Below the pieces are notes generated by a model. It made no database searches. It was given only the letters and a program-made list of their open reading frames with translations, and was not told the DNA's origin. A DNA stretch of 64,000 bases from Phyllobacterium zundukense (GTDB taxonomy: Bacteria > Pseudomonadota > Alphaproteobacteria > Rhizobiales > Rhizobiaceae). The position numbers were made by a program, and so were the translations under genes. The stretch covers positions 2,339,001 to 2,403,000 of the forward strand of contig NZ_CP104973.1 of NCBI RefSeq assembly GCF_025452195.1, written 5' to 3'. Within the stretch, counting starts at the first letter, position 1; each line of letters begins with the position of its first letter. Positions 28,730 through 41,610 of this stretch are shown here, one piece after another.

Positions 28730-30409
28730 ATGAGTATCAATCTGCAAAAGCCGGACATTACCGAGCTTAAGCCACGGATCACCGTATTCGGTGTTGGCGG
28801 TGGTGGTGGCAACGCGGTCAATAACATGATCAATGCCGGTTTGCGCGGCGTTGAATTCGTTGTGGCCAATACCGACGCACAAGCGCTGTCGCAGTCAAAG
28901 GCTGAACGTCTGGTTCAGCTTGGTGCCGCTGTGACCGAAGGCCTTGGTGCAGGCTCGCAGCCGGAAGTTGGCCGCGCGGCAGCCGAAGAATGCATCGACG
29001 AGATCAATGATCATCTCCAGGGCACGCACATGTGCTTCGTCACTGCCGGAATGGGTGGGGGCACCGGTACCGGCGCCGCGCCAGTCGTTGCCCGGGCGGC
29101 ACGCGAAAAGGGTATTCTGACCGTTGGCGTCGTCACCAAGCCTTTCCATTTCGAAGGTCAGCGCCGCATGCGCACCGCCGATATGGGTATTGCCGATCTT
29201 CAGAAGAACGTCGATACACTCATCGTCATTCCGAACCAGAACCTCTTTCGCATTGCCAATGACAAGACGACCTTTGCGGATGCCTTCGCGATGGCCGATC
29301 AGGTTCTCTATTCCGGTGTTGCTTGCATCACCGATCTGATGGTGAAGGAAGGCCTGATCAATCTCGACTTTGCCGATGTTCGTTCGGTCATGCGCGAGAT
29401 GGGCAAGGCGATGATGGGGACGGGTGAAGCCTCCGGTGACGGCCGTGCAATGGCAGCGGCAGAAGCTGCAATCGCCAATCCCCTGCTTGACGAAACTTCC
29501 ATGCGTGGCGCCAAAGGTCTGCTGATTTCGATCACCGGTGGCCGCGACATGACGCTCTTTGAAGTCGATGAGGCTGCTACCCGTATCCGTGAGGAAGTTG
29601 ACCAGGATGCCAATATCATCCTCGGCGCAACCTTCGACGAAAGCCTCGAAGGCATCATCCGCGTCTCTGTCGTGGCAACTGGCATCGATAAGCAGATTGG
29701 AGAGTCGGCGCCCGCGCCGATCGAATTTCGCCAGCCTCTGAAGCCGATTGCCAAGCCCGTTCAGCAGGCCGCCGCAAGTACAAATGCACGTCCGGTTGTT
29801 CAGCAGCCCGCGGCACGGGCAGCGGACCCAGTAGCCGATGCGATCCGCGCTGCAGAGCAGGAGGTGGTGCAGCGTGCTCCACAGCCCGCCGAGGAATTCC
29901 GCCCGCAGAGCCGCATTTTCCAGGCTCCGGCGCCGGAGGTCTTTGATGCTCCCTTTGCTGCCGCGCCTCAGGCTCCTGTGCATCAGCCTGCTCCGCAGAT
30001 GCAGGTTGCACCTGCACCGCAGCCGGCTGCCCCACGCATGCCGAATGTCGCTGATTTCCCGCCTGTGGTTCAGGCAGAACTCAACGCCCGCGACATGGGA
30101 AGCCGTGAGAGCAATCGCGAACCTTCCTATGACAGCCAGGAAGACCGTGGGCCGATGGGTCTTCTCAAGCGCCTCACTGCCGGTTTGACTCGCCGCGAAG
30201 ACGAGACCGCCCGGCTCGAACCAGCGCAGCCGCGGGAACCCGCAATGCGTCCGGTCGAACAGCGCCGTCCGCTTTCGCAGGATGCGTCGATCTATGCGCC
30301 GCGCCGTGGACAGCTCGATGAGCAGGGTCGCGTTCAGTCGCAAGCGCGCCAGGCTTCCGAAGACGATCAGCTTGAAATCCCGGCGTTCCTTCGCCGTCAG
30401 GCCAACTGA
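28730..30409 (+). CDS. ftsZ: Cell division GTPase FtsZ
   Basis: The 559-residue tubulin homologue has the GTP loops [13 protein letters not shown] (21-33) and GGGTGTGAA (109-117) and the T7 loop [11 protein letters not shown]. After residue about 320 comes a Pro/Gln/Ala-rich disordered linker of more than 200 residues, typical of alphaproteobacteria, and a final conserved peptide [10 protein letters not shown] that binds FtsA and other partners. It polymerises into the Z-ring. It starts 66 bases after ftsA with its own ribosome site (AAGGAA) and ends at a strong terminator. Confidence 0.97.
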   Translation: MSINLQKPDITELKPRITVFGVGGGGGNAVNNMINAGLRGVEFVVANTDAQALSQSKAERLVQLGAAVTEGLGAGSQPEVGRAAAEECIDEINDHLQGTHMCFVTAGMGGGTGTGAAPVVARAAREKGILTVGVVTKPFHFEGQRRMRTADMGIADLQKNVDTLIVIPNQNLFRIANDKTTFADAFAMADQVLYSGVACITDLMVKEGLINLDFADVRSVMREMGKAMMGTGEASGDGRAMAAAEAAIANPLLDETSMRGAKGLLISITGGRDMTLFEVDEAATRIREEVDQDANIILGATFDESLEGIIRVSVVATGIDKQIGESAPAPIEFRQPLKPIAKPVQQAAASTNARPVVQQPAARAADPVADAIRAAEQEVVQRAPQPAEEFRPQSRIFQAPAPEVFDAPFAAAPQAPVHQPAPQMQVAPAPQPAAPRMPNVADFPPVVQAELNARDMGSRESNREPSYDSQEDRGPMGLLKRLTAGLTRREDETARLEPAQPREPAMRPVEQRRPLSQDASIYAPRRGQLDEQGRVQSQARQASEDDQLEIPAFLRRQAN

Positions 30410-30436
30410 TCTGATCACGGATTGTTAAAGGATATG

Positions 30437-30468
30437 AATTCCGCCATTGCCTCAATGGCGGAATTTTT
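30437..30468 (+). terminator. Strong intrinsic terminator closing the dcw cluster
   Basis: AATTCCGCCATTG (30437-30449) pairs perfectly over 13 bases with CAATGGCGGAATT (30453-30465) around a CCT loop, followed by a T tract to 30468, 27 bases after the ftsZ stop. Confidence 0.92.
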
Positions 30469-30649
30469 CTTTCAAGCCATTGAAAGGTCACAGAAACGAC
30501 TTAGCTGATGGCGCAGTGGTTTCGTTACAAACGTCGCGAAACCGTGATTTTGCTTCATGGGATGCCGACTGTATCTTGCGCCGCAAAATAACGATGAGCG
30601 ATGCTGATTCCAGAAACGTGCAGCGCCGCAAGTTAATGTCGGAAACCGG

Positions 30650-31630
30650 ATGGATGATCCGGGCGGTACATGGGCACGAGGTTTCAATTTGCGCGACTAC
30701 CAGACAACGATTGCCGAGCGAATAATCCTTTCAGGAGCTGGCGTGCACAGCGGTGCGCCGGTGACGATTGCTTTCGTCCCGGCCGATCCCGATACGGGCA
30801 TCGTTTTCCACAGGCTCGACGGAAGTGGCGCCAGCCACGAAATCAAGGCGCTTGTATCGGAAGTCGGGACGACCGATCTGTCGACAACGCTTGCCAACAG
30901 GGCAGGGGTGACGATCAGCACAGTCGAGCACGTCATGGCAGCAATTGCCGGTTCGGGCATCGACAACATGATCATCGAGATCGATGGCCCGGAAGTGCCA
31001 ATTCTCGACGGAACATCCTCGGTGTTCCTCGACACATTCGAGCAGGCCGGTTTTGTGCGGCAAGCGGCAAAACGCCGTTTCATCCGGATACTCAAGACAT
31101 CGCGCATTGAGGCCGGGGCATCCTGGGCCGAGTTCCGTCCTTATGATGGAACGCGCTATGAGGTCGAAATCGATTTTGAAACGCCGGTCATCGGCCGTCA
31201 GAAATTTGCCGCTGATATGGATGAGGCGGTCTTCCGCAAGGAGATTTCGCGGGCGCGCACCTTCGGTTTCATGCGCGACGTTGAAAAGCTCTGGGCGGCA
31301 GGCCTGGCGCTGGGTTCATCACTCGATAACTCGCTGGTCATCGGCGATGATCATTCCGTCATCAATCCGGGTGGCCTTCGCTACAAGGATGAGTTTGTTC
31401 GTCACAAGGCGCTGGACGCCATCGGCGATCTTGCCCTCGCTGGTGCGCCGTTCATTGGCTGCTTCCGCTCTTATCGCGGCGGGCACCGGCTGAATGCTGC
31501 GGCGCTCCGCGCACTGCTCTCCGATCATACGGCGTTCGAGATCGTCGAAATGGCCGGTAAACGCGGCCAATCGCGCGGCGCATCGCTTGTTGCGGTAAAC
31601 GCCCCTGTTTTTGCGCCTTGGGCGATCTGA
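30650..31630 (+). CDS. lpxC: UDP-3-O-acyl-N-acetylglucosamine deacetylase LpxC
   Basis: The 326-residue zinc deacetylase has likely zinc ligands His94 (TVEHVMAAIAG), His252 and Asp256 (HKALDAIGD). It carries out the committed step of lipid A synthesis in the cytoplasm. The start is less certain: ATG 30650 gives a slightly long N-terminus before the first strand (TIAERIILSGAGVHSG), but no better ATG exists. It is separated from ftsZ by a terminator, so it has its own promoter in 30469-30649. It ends 6 bases from the convergent LysR gene. Confidence 0.93.
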   Translation: MDDPGGTWARGFNLRDYQTTIAERIILSGAGVHSGAPVTIAFVPADPDTGIVFHRLDGSGASHEIKALVSEVGTTDLSTTLANRAGVTISTVEHVMAAIAGSGIDNMIIEIDGPEVPILDGTSSVFLDTFEQAGFVRQAAKRRFIRILKTSRIEAGASWAEFRPYDGTRYEVEIDFETPVIGRQKFAADMDEAVFRKEISRARTFGFMRDVEKLWAAGLALGSSLDNSLVIGDDHSVINPGGLRYKDEFVRHKALDAIGDLALAGAPFIGCFRSYRGGHRLNAAALRALLSDHTAFEIVEMAGKRGQSRGASLVAVNAPVFAPWAI

Positions 31631-31636
31631 AGCCTA

Positions 31637-32530
31637 TTAGTACGCTGGTATCGCATTGTGCACCGCTTGCAGCATGATCGATGCAAGGCGTGCGGTTGCC
31701 GGATCTGATTGCGCTTGCGATCGATGAAGGACAAGCCCGAGAGAGGGTAGCGGTGGCAGTCCGCTGTCGGCTGGCACCAGAGGTTGTACGCTTGGCGGTA
31801 GCCCGAACGGGGTGCGAATGGTTACGCCGAGGCCCGCTACCGTTGCAGCCCATAATCCCGACAGGCTCGGACTGACAAACGACTGCCGCCAGGGTATGCC
31901 AGCGCGGTCAAGCGCGTTTGTGGCGGCAGTACGCAAGAGGCAAGGGGCTTCCAGCGACGCCAGAGCTAGTGGTTCGTCCGCAGATGCTCGCCAATTCCTT
32001 GGATCGCCGGACGGACCAACCCAGCACATTGGCACCTCCCTGATGTGCTCGGAGTGAGGCGTCGTCACAGATCCGTCGTTCCAGGCCAACGCCAGGTCAA
32101 GGCGATCGGATGTGATGCGATCGATCAACTCCACATTGCGTGCTACCCGGGCCTCGATTCGCACCTTTGGATGAGCGCGGGAAAACTGTCCAAGAACGTC
32201 CGGAAGAATGGTTTCGCCGAAATCCTCCTGCAGTCCAAGCCGCACCCATCCTGCAAGCTCGGTGCCATGAATTGCCGTTGCAGCTTCGTCGTTCAGGTCG
32301 AGTAGCCTGCGTGCATAAGCCAGCATCGTCTCGCCGGCTTCTGTCAGCGCCAGCCCGCGCCCGGCTTTGATGAAGATCGGCGTTTCCGCCTGCTGTTCGA
32401 GTTTCTTCAATTGCGCGCTGACCGCCGATGTGGATCGGCCAAGCCGGCCCGCTGCTTTGGCAAAACTGCCAAGTTCCATGCCGGTCGCAAAAGTGCGCAA
32501 CACATCAAGATCGAAGGTAACCCGTCGCAT
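31637..32530 (-). CDS. LysR-family transcriptional regulator
   Basis: The 297-residue protein has an N-terminal winged helix-turn-helix (about 5-65: FATGMELGSFAKAAGRLGRSTSAVSAQLKKLE) and a C-terminal periplasmic-binding-like effector domain. It is transcribed divergently from the tautomerase gene, the usual arrangement for a LysR protein and its target. The 109-base gap contains an inverted repeat of LysR-operator type at 32542-32556. The effector is unknown. Confidence 0.9.
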   Translation of the reverse strand: MRRVTFDLDVLRTFATGMELGSFAKAAGRLGRSTSAVSAQLKKLEQQAETPIFIKAGRGLALTEAGETMLAYARRLLDLNDEAATAIHGTELAGWVRLGLQEDFGETILPDVLGQFSRAHPKVRIEARVARNVELIDRITSDRLDLALAWNDGSVTTPHSEHIREVPMCWVGPSGDPRNWRASADEPLALASLEAPCLLRTAATNALDRAGIPWRQSFVSPSLSGLWAATVAGLGVTIRTPFGLPPSVQPLVPADSGLPPLPSLGLVLHRSQAQSDPATARLASIMLQAVHNAIPAY

Positions 32531-32541
32531 TTTAATTGTCC

Positions 32542-32556
32542 TAGTTTTTGGAACTA
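32542..32556. promoter_or_regulatory. Candidate LysR operator
   Basis: TAGTT-TTTGG-AACTA is a perfect 5-base inverted repeat 12 bases upstream of the LysR start, in the shared gap with the tautomerase gene. Size and symmetry fit the T-N11-A family of LysR sites. Confidence 0.4.
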
Positions 32557-32639
32557 TTAGTACAAAACTTTCCGATTTTCAGGATGATGATGCCGCTCTA
32601 TAAAAGCGGCGTCAAGAGTTTTAAAGAAAGGATAGTTCC

Positions 32640-33029
32640 ATGCCATTCACACGCATTTCGCTCCTTGAAGGAAAATCCCCCGAGTATCTGGCAGCCGTTT
32701 CCGATAGCCTGCATCGAGCCATGGTCGAAACTTTCAATGTTCCGCCTGACGATCGTTTCCAGGCCATTCACCAGCATCGCCCGGGTGAGTTCGTGTTCGA
32801 CCGCAACTATTTTGGTGGTCCGCGTTCAGACGACTTCATGGTGTTCGCGATTGCCATCGGCAGACCTCGCGATGCCGCGACGAAGCAGGCATTCTACAAA
32901 CGTCTGGTCAAGCTGCTCAGCGAGGCGCCCGGCGTTCGACCGGAGGACGTCATGATTATCATCAGCACTTCAAGCCGGGATGAGTGGTCCTTTAGTAATG
33001 GTGAAGCCCAGTTGCTTGAAAACGCCTAG
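32640..33029 (+). CDS. Tautomerase-superfamily protein
   Basis: The 129-residue product begins M-P-F-T-R-I-S-L-L-E, so Pro2 would be exposed as the catalytic base after removal of Met, as in the 4-oxalocrotonate tautomerase/MIF superfamily. The double-length chain contains two beta-alpha-beta units (TRISLLEGK..., then MVFAIAIGRP...KLLSEAPGVRPEDVMIIIS), like YusQ-type members. Substrate unknown; such enzymes isomerise enol-keto pairs or dehalogenate. It is probably controlled by the divergent LysR gene. Confidence 0.82.
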   Translation: MPFTRISLLEGKSPEYLAAVSDSLHRAMVETFNVPPDDRFQAIHQHRPGEFVFDRNYFGGPRSDDFMVFAIAIGRPRDAATKQAFYKRLVKLLSEAPGVRPEDVMIIISTSSRDEWSFSNGEAQLLENA

Positions 33030-33247
33030 TTGAAACAAAATAAGCGAATCTTAGGGATTTGCAGTTCATTTTCGGCTCCGCCACAAAATTGGACGATTAC
33101 ATGGCAATAAGATTGCTGATTCTCGTCGCTTGTGGTTTATGACCGCCCAACCGACGGTAGATTGACTATGCCTAGAGTGTGGGATGCAAACGTGATATCG
33201 GGTTTGCGATCATTGCTCTCAAATTATTTTATGGGGCCGGAAACAGC

Positions 33248-34135
33248 ATGGCGAATAGCAGAATGTCGATAAGTAAAGGCTTTGGGGGCAAGGCCAGGAT
33301 GGCCTTTCTACTCCTTCCAGTCGCCAGCGCTATAGCCATTTCCGGTTGTGCTTCGAAGGACGACGACATCGATCTCAACGCCTATGTCGACACGATCGAA
33401 CCTGCAGACGTTCTTTATAACCAGGCTCTGGCCAATCTGAATTCCGGCCGCCTCGATGAGGCGGCCAAGAAATTCGATGCTGTCGACCGTCAGCACCCCT
33501 ATTCGGAATTTGCCCGCAAATCGCTCGTCATGGGTGCCTTCGCCAATTACCGCGCAGGCAAATATGACGAGGCGGTTGCCATGACCAAGCGCTACATTGC
33601 GTTGTATCCAACGCAGCCAGAGGCGGCTTACGCTTATTACATCACTGGCCTTTGCTACTATCGCCAGATCCCCGATGTGACGCGCGAGCAAAGCATGACT
33701 CGCCGCTCGATTGCTGCGTTCAATGAGGTGGTCGAACGGTACCCCGATTCCGAATATGTCGAGGATTCCAAGCAGAAAATCCGCTTCGGCCGCGATCAGC
33801 TTGCCGGCAAGGAAATGCAGGTTGGCCGTTACTATCTCGAGCGCAAGGAATATCTGGCAGCGATCAAGCGCTTCCGCGGCGTTGTCGAGCAATATTCGAA
33901 TACGCGGCAGGTGGAGGAAGCCTTGGCCCGTCTGGTCGAAGCCTATTACGCCCTGGGTATCACCAACGAAGCCCAGACAGCGGCGGCCGTTCTCGGCCAG
34001 AATTATCCGGATAGCGAGTGGTACAAGGACAGCTATAAGCTGCTGCAAAGTGGCGGGCTTGAACCTCGGCAGAATTCCGGCTCATGGCTATCGAAAGCCG
34101 CGGAGGCTATCACTGGTGGCAAAGACGGCGTCTAA
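33248..34135 (+). CDS. bamD: Outer membrane assembly lipoprotein BamD (ComL)
   Basis: With ATG at 33248 the protein has 295 residues: a lipoprotein signal ending in the lipobox ISGC, then five TPR-like repeats (for example [41 protein letters not shown], written here as a family cue only in part: the ADVLYNQAL block and the [19 protein letters not shown] block). BamD is the essential partner of BamA in inserting beta-barrel proteins into the outer membrane. An imperfect palindrome with a GATATC centre lies at 33186-33207. A dispersed palindromic repeat begins at its stop codon. Confidence 0.93.
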   Translation: MANSRMSISKGFGGKARMAFLLLPVASAIAISGCASKDDDIDLNAYVDTIEPADVLYNQALANLNSGRLDEAAKKFDAVDRQHPYSEFARKSLVMGAFANYRAGKYDEAVAMTKRYIALYPTQPEAAYAYYITGLCYYRQIPDVTREQSMTRRSIAAFNEVVERYPDSEYVEDSKQKIRFGRDQLAGKEMQVGRYYLERKEYLAAIKRFRGVVEQYSNTRQVEEALARLVEAYYALGITNEAQTAAAVLGQNYPDSEWYKDSYKLLQSGGLEPRQNSGSWLSKAAEAITGGKDGV

Positions 34136-34187
34136 AGCAATTCCAGGAAAAGTGGGAACCGGTTTTCCGTCCGGAATTGCGTAAAAC
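34135..34187. repeat. Dispersed palindromic repeat, copy 1 (bamD-recN)
   Basis: GCAATTCC (34137-34144) and GGAATTGC (34173-34180) form the ends of a short hairpin with the inner block AACCGGTTTTCCGTCC. The same unit recurs at 46297-46349 inside prmA and at 48773-48822. It resembles the RIME-like intergenic palindromes of Rhizobiales. It abuts the bamD stop and may serve as an RNA hairpin. Confidence 0.8.
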
Positions 34188-34211
34188 GAAGAAACCATAA
34201 CCCGAGCAACC

Positions 34212-35888
34212 ATGCTTTCGCATCTGTCGATCCGCGATATTGTTCTGATTGAACGGCTCGACATCGAGTTTCGCGAAGGTTTGTCGGTGCTGACCGGCGA
34301 GACAGGTGCTGGTAAATCGATTCTGCTTGATGCTCTGTCCCTCGCCCTGGGCTCGCGGGGCGATGCCTCGCTGGTGCGTCATGGCGCGGAGCAGGGGCAA
34401 GTTACTGCCGTTTTCGATGTCGTTGGAAGCCATCCGGCTCGCGCGCTGCTGCGTGAGAACGATATTGACGATGATGGCGATATCATCCTGCGCCGCGTGC
34501 AAAATGCCGACGGCCGCAGTCGGGTTTTCATCAATGATCAGGCCGCAAGTGTCACGCTCCTGAAGGAGCTCGGCCGCAGGCTTGTCGAAATCCATGGCCA
34601 GCATGACGACCGTGCGCTTGTCGATCTCGATATCCACCGTACACTGCTTGACGCCTTTGGAGCGCTTGAAATCAAGGCGGCGCTTGTACGCACACTTCAC
34701 AAGACCTGGCGCGATACGGAACACACTCTGGTCCGTCACCGTGCCAAGGTGGAAGCGGCGACCCGCGAGGCCGATTATCTGCGCGCCTCGGTCGAAGAAC
34801 TTGCCAAGCTCGATCCGGAACCGCTGGAAGAAGAGACACTGGCGATCAGGCGGACGGACATGATGCGTTCGGAAAAGATCGCTGGCGACGTCAACGATGC
34901 CAACGAGGTGCTGTCCGGTAACGCGTCTCCCGTGCCTTCTCTTGCCAGCCTGGTCCGCAGGCTGGAACGCAAGGTGCCGGAGGCTCCGCAGCTGCTGGAG
35001 CCGGTCGTCAAGGCCATCGACGAGGCTCTGAATGCGCTGGCGGAAGCGCAAAACGGCATCGAACAGGCGATCCGTGCCATCGATTTCGACCCGCGTGTGC
35101 TTGAGCAAACGGAGGAACGGCTCTTCGCATTGCGTGCCGCGGCGCGAAAGTATTCCGTTGCAGTCGATGATCTTCCCGCGCTGCGTGACCGGATGGATGC
35201 GGACCTTGCCGATATCGACGCGGGGGCCGAGCGGCTGGCCGCGCTCGAAAAAGAGGCGCAGGCCGCACGCGACGCCTATGATCTGGCGGCGCTCGCACTT
35301 TCAAATGACCGCCGCGAGACTGCCGAGCATTTGAAACAGGCTGTCATGGCGGAGCTGCCGGCGCTGAAACTCGAGCGCGCCGAGTTCATCGTCGAGATGA
35401 AGACGGATGCACAGAGCCGCACAGCGGATGGGATCGACACGGTCGAATATTGGGTGCGGACAAATCCGGGCACCCGCGCCGGTCCCATGATGAAGGTCGC
35501 GTCTGGCGGTGAGCTCTCGCGTTTCCTGCTGGCGCTGAAAGTAGCACTTGCCGATCGCGGCTCGGCGCCGACGCTGGTGTTCGACGAGATCGACACAGGC
35601 GTGGGCGGTGCGGTAGCCGACGCCATTGGCCAGCGCCTGCGACGTCTTGCAGGTAATGTGCAGGTTCTTTCCGTTACGCATGCGCCGCAGGTTGCCGCGC
35701 GAGCTCAGACGCATTTCCTCATCGCCAAGGCGGCCGCTGGCAATGACCGCGTGGCGACATCCATACGGGCGATGGAAACCGGCGACAGGCAGGAAGAAAT
35801 CGCCCGCATGCTGGCCGGCGCCAGCGTCACCGATGAAGCGCGCGCAGCAGCAGTGCGGTTGCTCCGGGAAAACGCGGCAGTGATTTAG
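34212..35888 (+). CDS. recN: DNA repair protein RecN
   Basis: The 558-residue SMC-like ATPase has the Walker A loop GETGAGKS at 29-36, QHDDRAL after the first lobe, a long coiled coil in the middle third, and in the C-terminal lobe the ABC signature VASGGELSRFLLALK, Walker B TLVFDEIDTGVGG and the D/H-loop SVTHAPQVAA. It holds broken DNA ends together in double-strand break repair. It follows bamD by 76 bases, most of which is the palindromic repeat. Confidence 0.95.
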   Translation: MLSHLSIRDIVLIERLDIEFREGLSVLTGETGAGKSILLDALSLALGSRGDASLVRHGAEQGQVTAVFDVVGSHPARALLRENDIDDDGDIILRRVQNADGRSRVFINDQAASVTLLKELGRRLVEIHGQHDDRALVDLDIHRTLLDAFGALEIKAALVRTLHKTWRDTEHTLVRHRAKVEAATREADYLRASVEELAKLDPEPLEEETLAIRRTDMMRSEKIAGDVNDANEVLSGNASPVPSLASLVRRLERKVPEAPQLLEPVVKAIDEALNALAEAQNGIEQAIRAIDFDPRVLEQTEERLFALRAAARKYSVAVDDLPALRDRMDADLADIDAGAERLAALEKEAQAARDAYDLAALALSNDRRETAEHLKQAVMAELPALKLERAEFIVEMKTDAQSRTADGIDTVEYWVRTNPGTRAGPMMKVASGGELSRFLLALKVALADRGSAPTLVFDEIDTGVGGAVADAIGQRLRRLAGNVQVLSVTHAPQVAARAQTHFLIAKAAAGNDRVATSIRAMETGDRQEEIARMLAGASVTDEARAAAVRLLRENAAVI

Positions 35889-35960
35889 CCTGATGTCAGG
35901 AACTGGCTGCTGTTGCGTCGGATGCGCACTTTGAACGATGCTTTTCCAATTCTCTTACGC

Positions 35961-36229
35961 TAGGGTCAGGACTCATTGATATGATCGAAATGGCGCATGA
36001 AACGGCAAGAAGGTGCGAGGAGAGATGTGAAGGGCGGGGTCTTTCCCCCGGCCGAGCAGTTCGACACTGCAGCTTGCAGCCGTTTCGGCGTCCGCAGGAT
36101 AGGGTCCATTTGCCCGGCTACTTTGTCGCAAAGGCTCGACAATGGATAAACATTGCCATCGCCTTTGCTCCTCGTATCCGAACAAATGGCCTCCTACCAT
36201 TTCGATCAGATCAATGAGTCCTGACCCTA
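35961..36229. mobile_element. MITE-like non-autonomous element
   Basis: A 269-base unit is bounded by inverted repeats of 33 bases with one mismatch: 35961-35993 begins TAGGGTCAGGACTCATTGAT, and 36197-36229 is its complement. The outer TA on each side could be a target-site duplication, leaving 31-base ends, as made by IS630/Tc1 or some IS5-group transposases. No transposase frame fits inside. It fills most of the recN-ligA gap (35889-36269); nothing else is visible there. The parent element is not known from this window. Confidence 0.75.
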
Positions 36230-36230
36230 A

Positions 36231-39115
<2,885 letters not shown>

Positions 39116-39168
39116 TCCACCATGCCGTTCACGAAAATGAAATCCCGGTAAAAATCATATTATTAATG

Positions 39169-39185
39169 TTGACTTTGCTACTCAA
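39169..39185. promoter_or_regulatory. Candidate iron-responsive (IRO/RirA) box
   Basis: TTGA-N9-TCAA contains TGA-N9-TCA, the RirA operator consensus of rhizobia, 130 bases before the TonB receptor start. RirA represses iron-uptake genes when iron is sufficient. The match is exact to the consensus, but the consensus is short. Confidence 0.5.
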
Positions 39186-39314
39186 CTTTTAGTACTGAAC
39201 ATTTGTACAGCGTGAACACACGCTTCATTTGCTCAGCAAGCCACTGACCCACAACGGTATTTTCGTGTGACGTAAGCCAGCCAGGCATTCTCTTTGGGTT
39301 TGGGGAACTGGGAC

Positions 39315-41585
39315 ATGGCTAAAAAGACTCTGCTCGCGCGCCTTATGTGTGGCGGCGCCGGTACATTGGTGATGGTTGGATTGAGCACTGGCGCATCGAT
39401 CGCGCAAAACACCACAAACACTGGCGATAATATCGAACTCGAAACAATCGTCGTAAAAGGGGCGCGTCCAAAAGCGGCCGAGGGTGAAAAATCCCGATTG
39501 ACCACCGTGACTGACCGGCAAGAAATTCAGGAGCGCATGGTCGAGAGTTTCGAGGATCTTGGGCGCCGCGTCGATGCGGGCGTCAATTTCAACACGCAAA
39601 ACAATAGTATTAACTTGCGGGGCCTCGATGAGAATCGTGTCCTGACGACCGTCGACGGCATACGCGTGCCGTGGCTGACCGACCCCCGCAGCAATGCGGG
39701 CGGGCTGAACGCCGTGGATTTTGACGGCCTTTCCGCAATCGACATTACCAAGGGTGCCGATTCCAGCCGCTATGGCTCGGGCGCTTTGGGCGGCGTTGTA
39801 CAGCTGCAGACGCTCGATCCGGAGGACCTTTTGACGGACGGACGCAATTGGGGTGCTATAACCAAGGGCGTCTATGACAGTGCTGACCAGAGCTGGCGCA
39901 CGAATGCTGCGGTAGCAGCGCGCGCCAACGATACGGAATTCCTGATCCAGGGCGGATATAGGCAAGGACATGAATTCGAAAACATGGGCGACGTTGGCGG
40001 TTATGGCGCAACGCGAACTGAAGCCAATCCATTAGACTTCGACCAAGGCAATTTTCTCGCCAAGATTTATCAGAATGTCGACGGTGGTCATCGGTTTGGC
40101 ATAACCGGCGAATATTTCAAGCGCGATGCGGATATCGATGACAGGATCGGTTCGACGGCGAGCTACGTTCGAGGAAGTCTCGAATCCGGCGATGATGTCG
40201 AGCGCAAGCGGATATCCGCGAGCTACGACTATATATCGCCTGACAAGACCGGCTGGATCGATGAGGCGCATGCCATAGCCTATTGGCAGCAGCAGATCCT
40301 CACCAAGACAACAGACGGCGTTCGCGTCCGCGACGGTCGGTCATTTATCATCCGCGGCGACCCATTCTTCTACGGCTATCCCTCCGGCGTCTACACGCGC
40401 GATAACGAGCTGAAGCAGGACAGCTACGGCCTCACCGGCAATGTTCTGAAAAGCACCGAGATCGGCAATCTTACACACACATTCCGTGTCGGCGGAGAAA
40501 TCTACCGCCAGGACCTGCACCAATATTCAGCAGGCGTCGACAATTGTCCCGATGTCGATTGGTCCACGATTCCACAACCGTTCGGTCCGCAATCGTGCCG
40601 GATGCTGCATTCCAACTCGTCCGATATGCCAGACGTCGAATCCCTCGCGGTCGGCCTCTATGCCGAGGACGATATCGATGTCCTGAATGGCCGTGTGACA
40701 ATCACACCCGGCGGACGTTTTGACTGGTATGATCATCGCCCGCAATCGACTGCTGCTTATGAGGCTGGTCCCAATTTCGACGGTACGATACCTTCCGCCA
40801 ACAGCGACTCGCGCTTCTCTCCCAAGCTCCGCGCAACGTGGCACGCTGCTCCGGACCTCGACTTCTACGCTCAGTGGGCACAGGGGTTCCGCGCTCCAAC
40901 CGCGCTGGAACTCTTCCAGAATTACGGTGCGCCGGGCTCCTACGCCAGAATCGGCAATCCCGATCTGAAGCCCGAAACCAGCAACGGTTTTGAAATCGGC
41001 GCGAAACTCGAAAACGAGACTTATGGATTTGGCGGCAGCATCTTCAACAATTACTACCGCAACTTCATCGAGGAAGTGACGATCGCGCCTCCGGGCGGTG
41101 AATTTCCGGTCGGCGGTATTACGGGTTATGCCAATCTCGACCGCGTTCAGATTTATGGCGCGGAACTTCGCGGCCATGTGAACTTTGCCGATCATTGGCG
41201 CACCTGGGCCTCCGTCGCATGGACAGTCGGCAAGGACACCGAGAATGACGAATATCTGAACTCGGTGCCGCCGGTTCGTGCGATCGTCGGGCTGGGATAT
41301 GCGGTGGAAGATTGGGGCAGTGATGTGTCTCTGACCATGGCCTCGCGCCGTGACAAGGTCAGCGACGGCGGTTTCGTTGCCCCCGGCTATGCGCTGGTCG
41401 ATACTACCCTCTGGTGGGAACCGAAATTCGCCAAGGGAATGAAGCTGCAGGCGGGCATTTTCAATGTCTTCGACACGAAATACTGGAACGCGCTCGATGT
41501 GCCGGATTCAATTTCGCCTGCAATCGCAGATCGCTATACGGAAGTTGGCCGCAGCTTCCGTGTTTCGCTGACGCAGAAGTTCTGA
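39315..41585 (+). CDS. TonB-dependent heme/hemoglobin-type outer membrane receptor
   Basis: This 756-residue receptor has a signal peptide (about 1-31), a TonB box near 43-47 (ETIVV), a plug domain (about 55-170: ENRVLTTVDGIRVP, GADSSRYGSGALGGVV) and a 22-strand barrel ending in the outer-membrane terminal Phe (SLTQKF). FRAPTALELF and NPDLKPET match the FRAP/NPNL boxes of the hemoglobin/heme receptor family. However, the segment between those boxes holds no His, whereas HemR-type receptors have a heme-binding His there, so the ligand is uncertain. An iron-responsive box lies upstream. A shorter match to BhuA/ShmR of relatives is expected but not tested. Confidence 0.85.
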   Translation: MAKKTLLARLMCGGAGTLVMVGLSTGASIAQNTTNTGDNIELETIVVKGARPKAAEGEKSRLTTVTDRQEIQERMVESFEDLGRRVDAGVNFNTQNNSINLRGLDENRVLTTVDGIRVPWLTDPRSNAGGLNAVDFDGLSAIDITKGADSSRYGSGALGGVVQLQTLDPEDLLTDGRNWGAITKGVYDSADQSWRTNAAVAARANDTEFLIQGGYRQGHEFENMGDVGGYGATRTEANPLDFDQGNFLAKIYQNVDGGHRFGITGEYFKRDADIDDRIGSTASYVRGSLESGDDVERKRISASYDYISPDKTGWIDEAHAIAYWQQQILTKTTDGVRVRDGRSFIIRGDPFFYGYPSGVYTRDNELKQDSYGLTGNVLKSTEIGNLTHTFRVGGEIYRQDLHQYSAGVDNCPDVDWSTIPQPFGPQSCRMLHSNSSDMPDVESLAVGLYAEDDIDVLNGRVTITPGGRFDWYDHRPQSTAAYEAGPNFDGTIPSANSDSRFSPKLRATWHAAPDLDFYAQWAQGFRAPTALELFQNYGAPGSYARIGNPDLKPETSNGFEIGAKLENETYGFGGSIFNNYYRNFIEEVTIAPPGGEFPVGGITGYANLDRVQIYGAELRGHVNFADHWRTWASVAWTVGKDTENDEYLNSVPPVRAIVGLGYAVEDWGSDVSLTMASRRDKVSDGGFVAPGYALVDTTLWWEPKFAKGMKLQAGIFNVFDTKYWNALDVPDSISPAIADRYTEVGRSFRVSLTQKF

Positions 41586-41610
41586 GCTATAGCGGCGGAT
41601 TGCAAATCTC

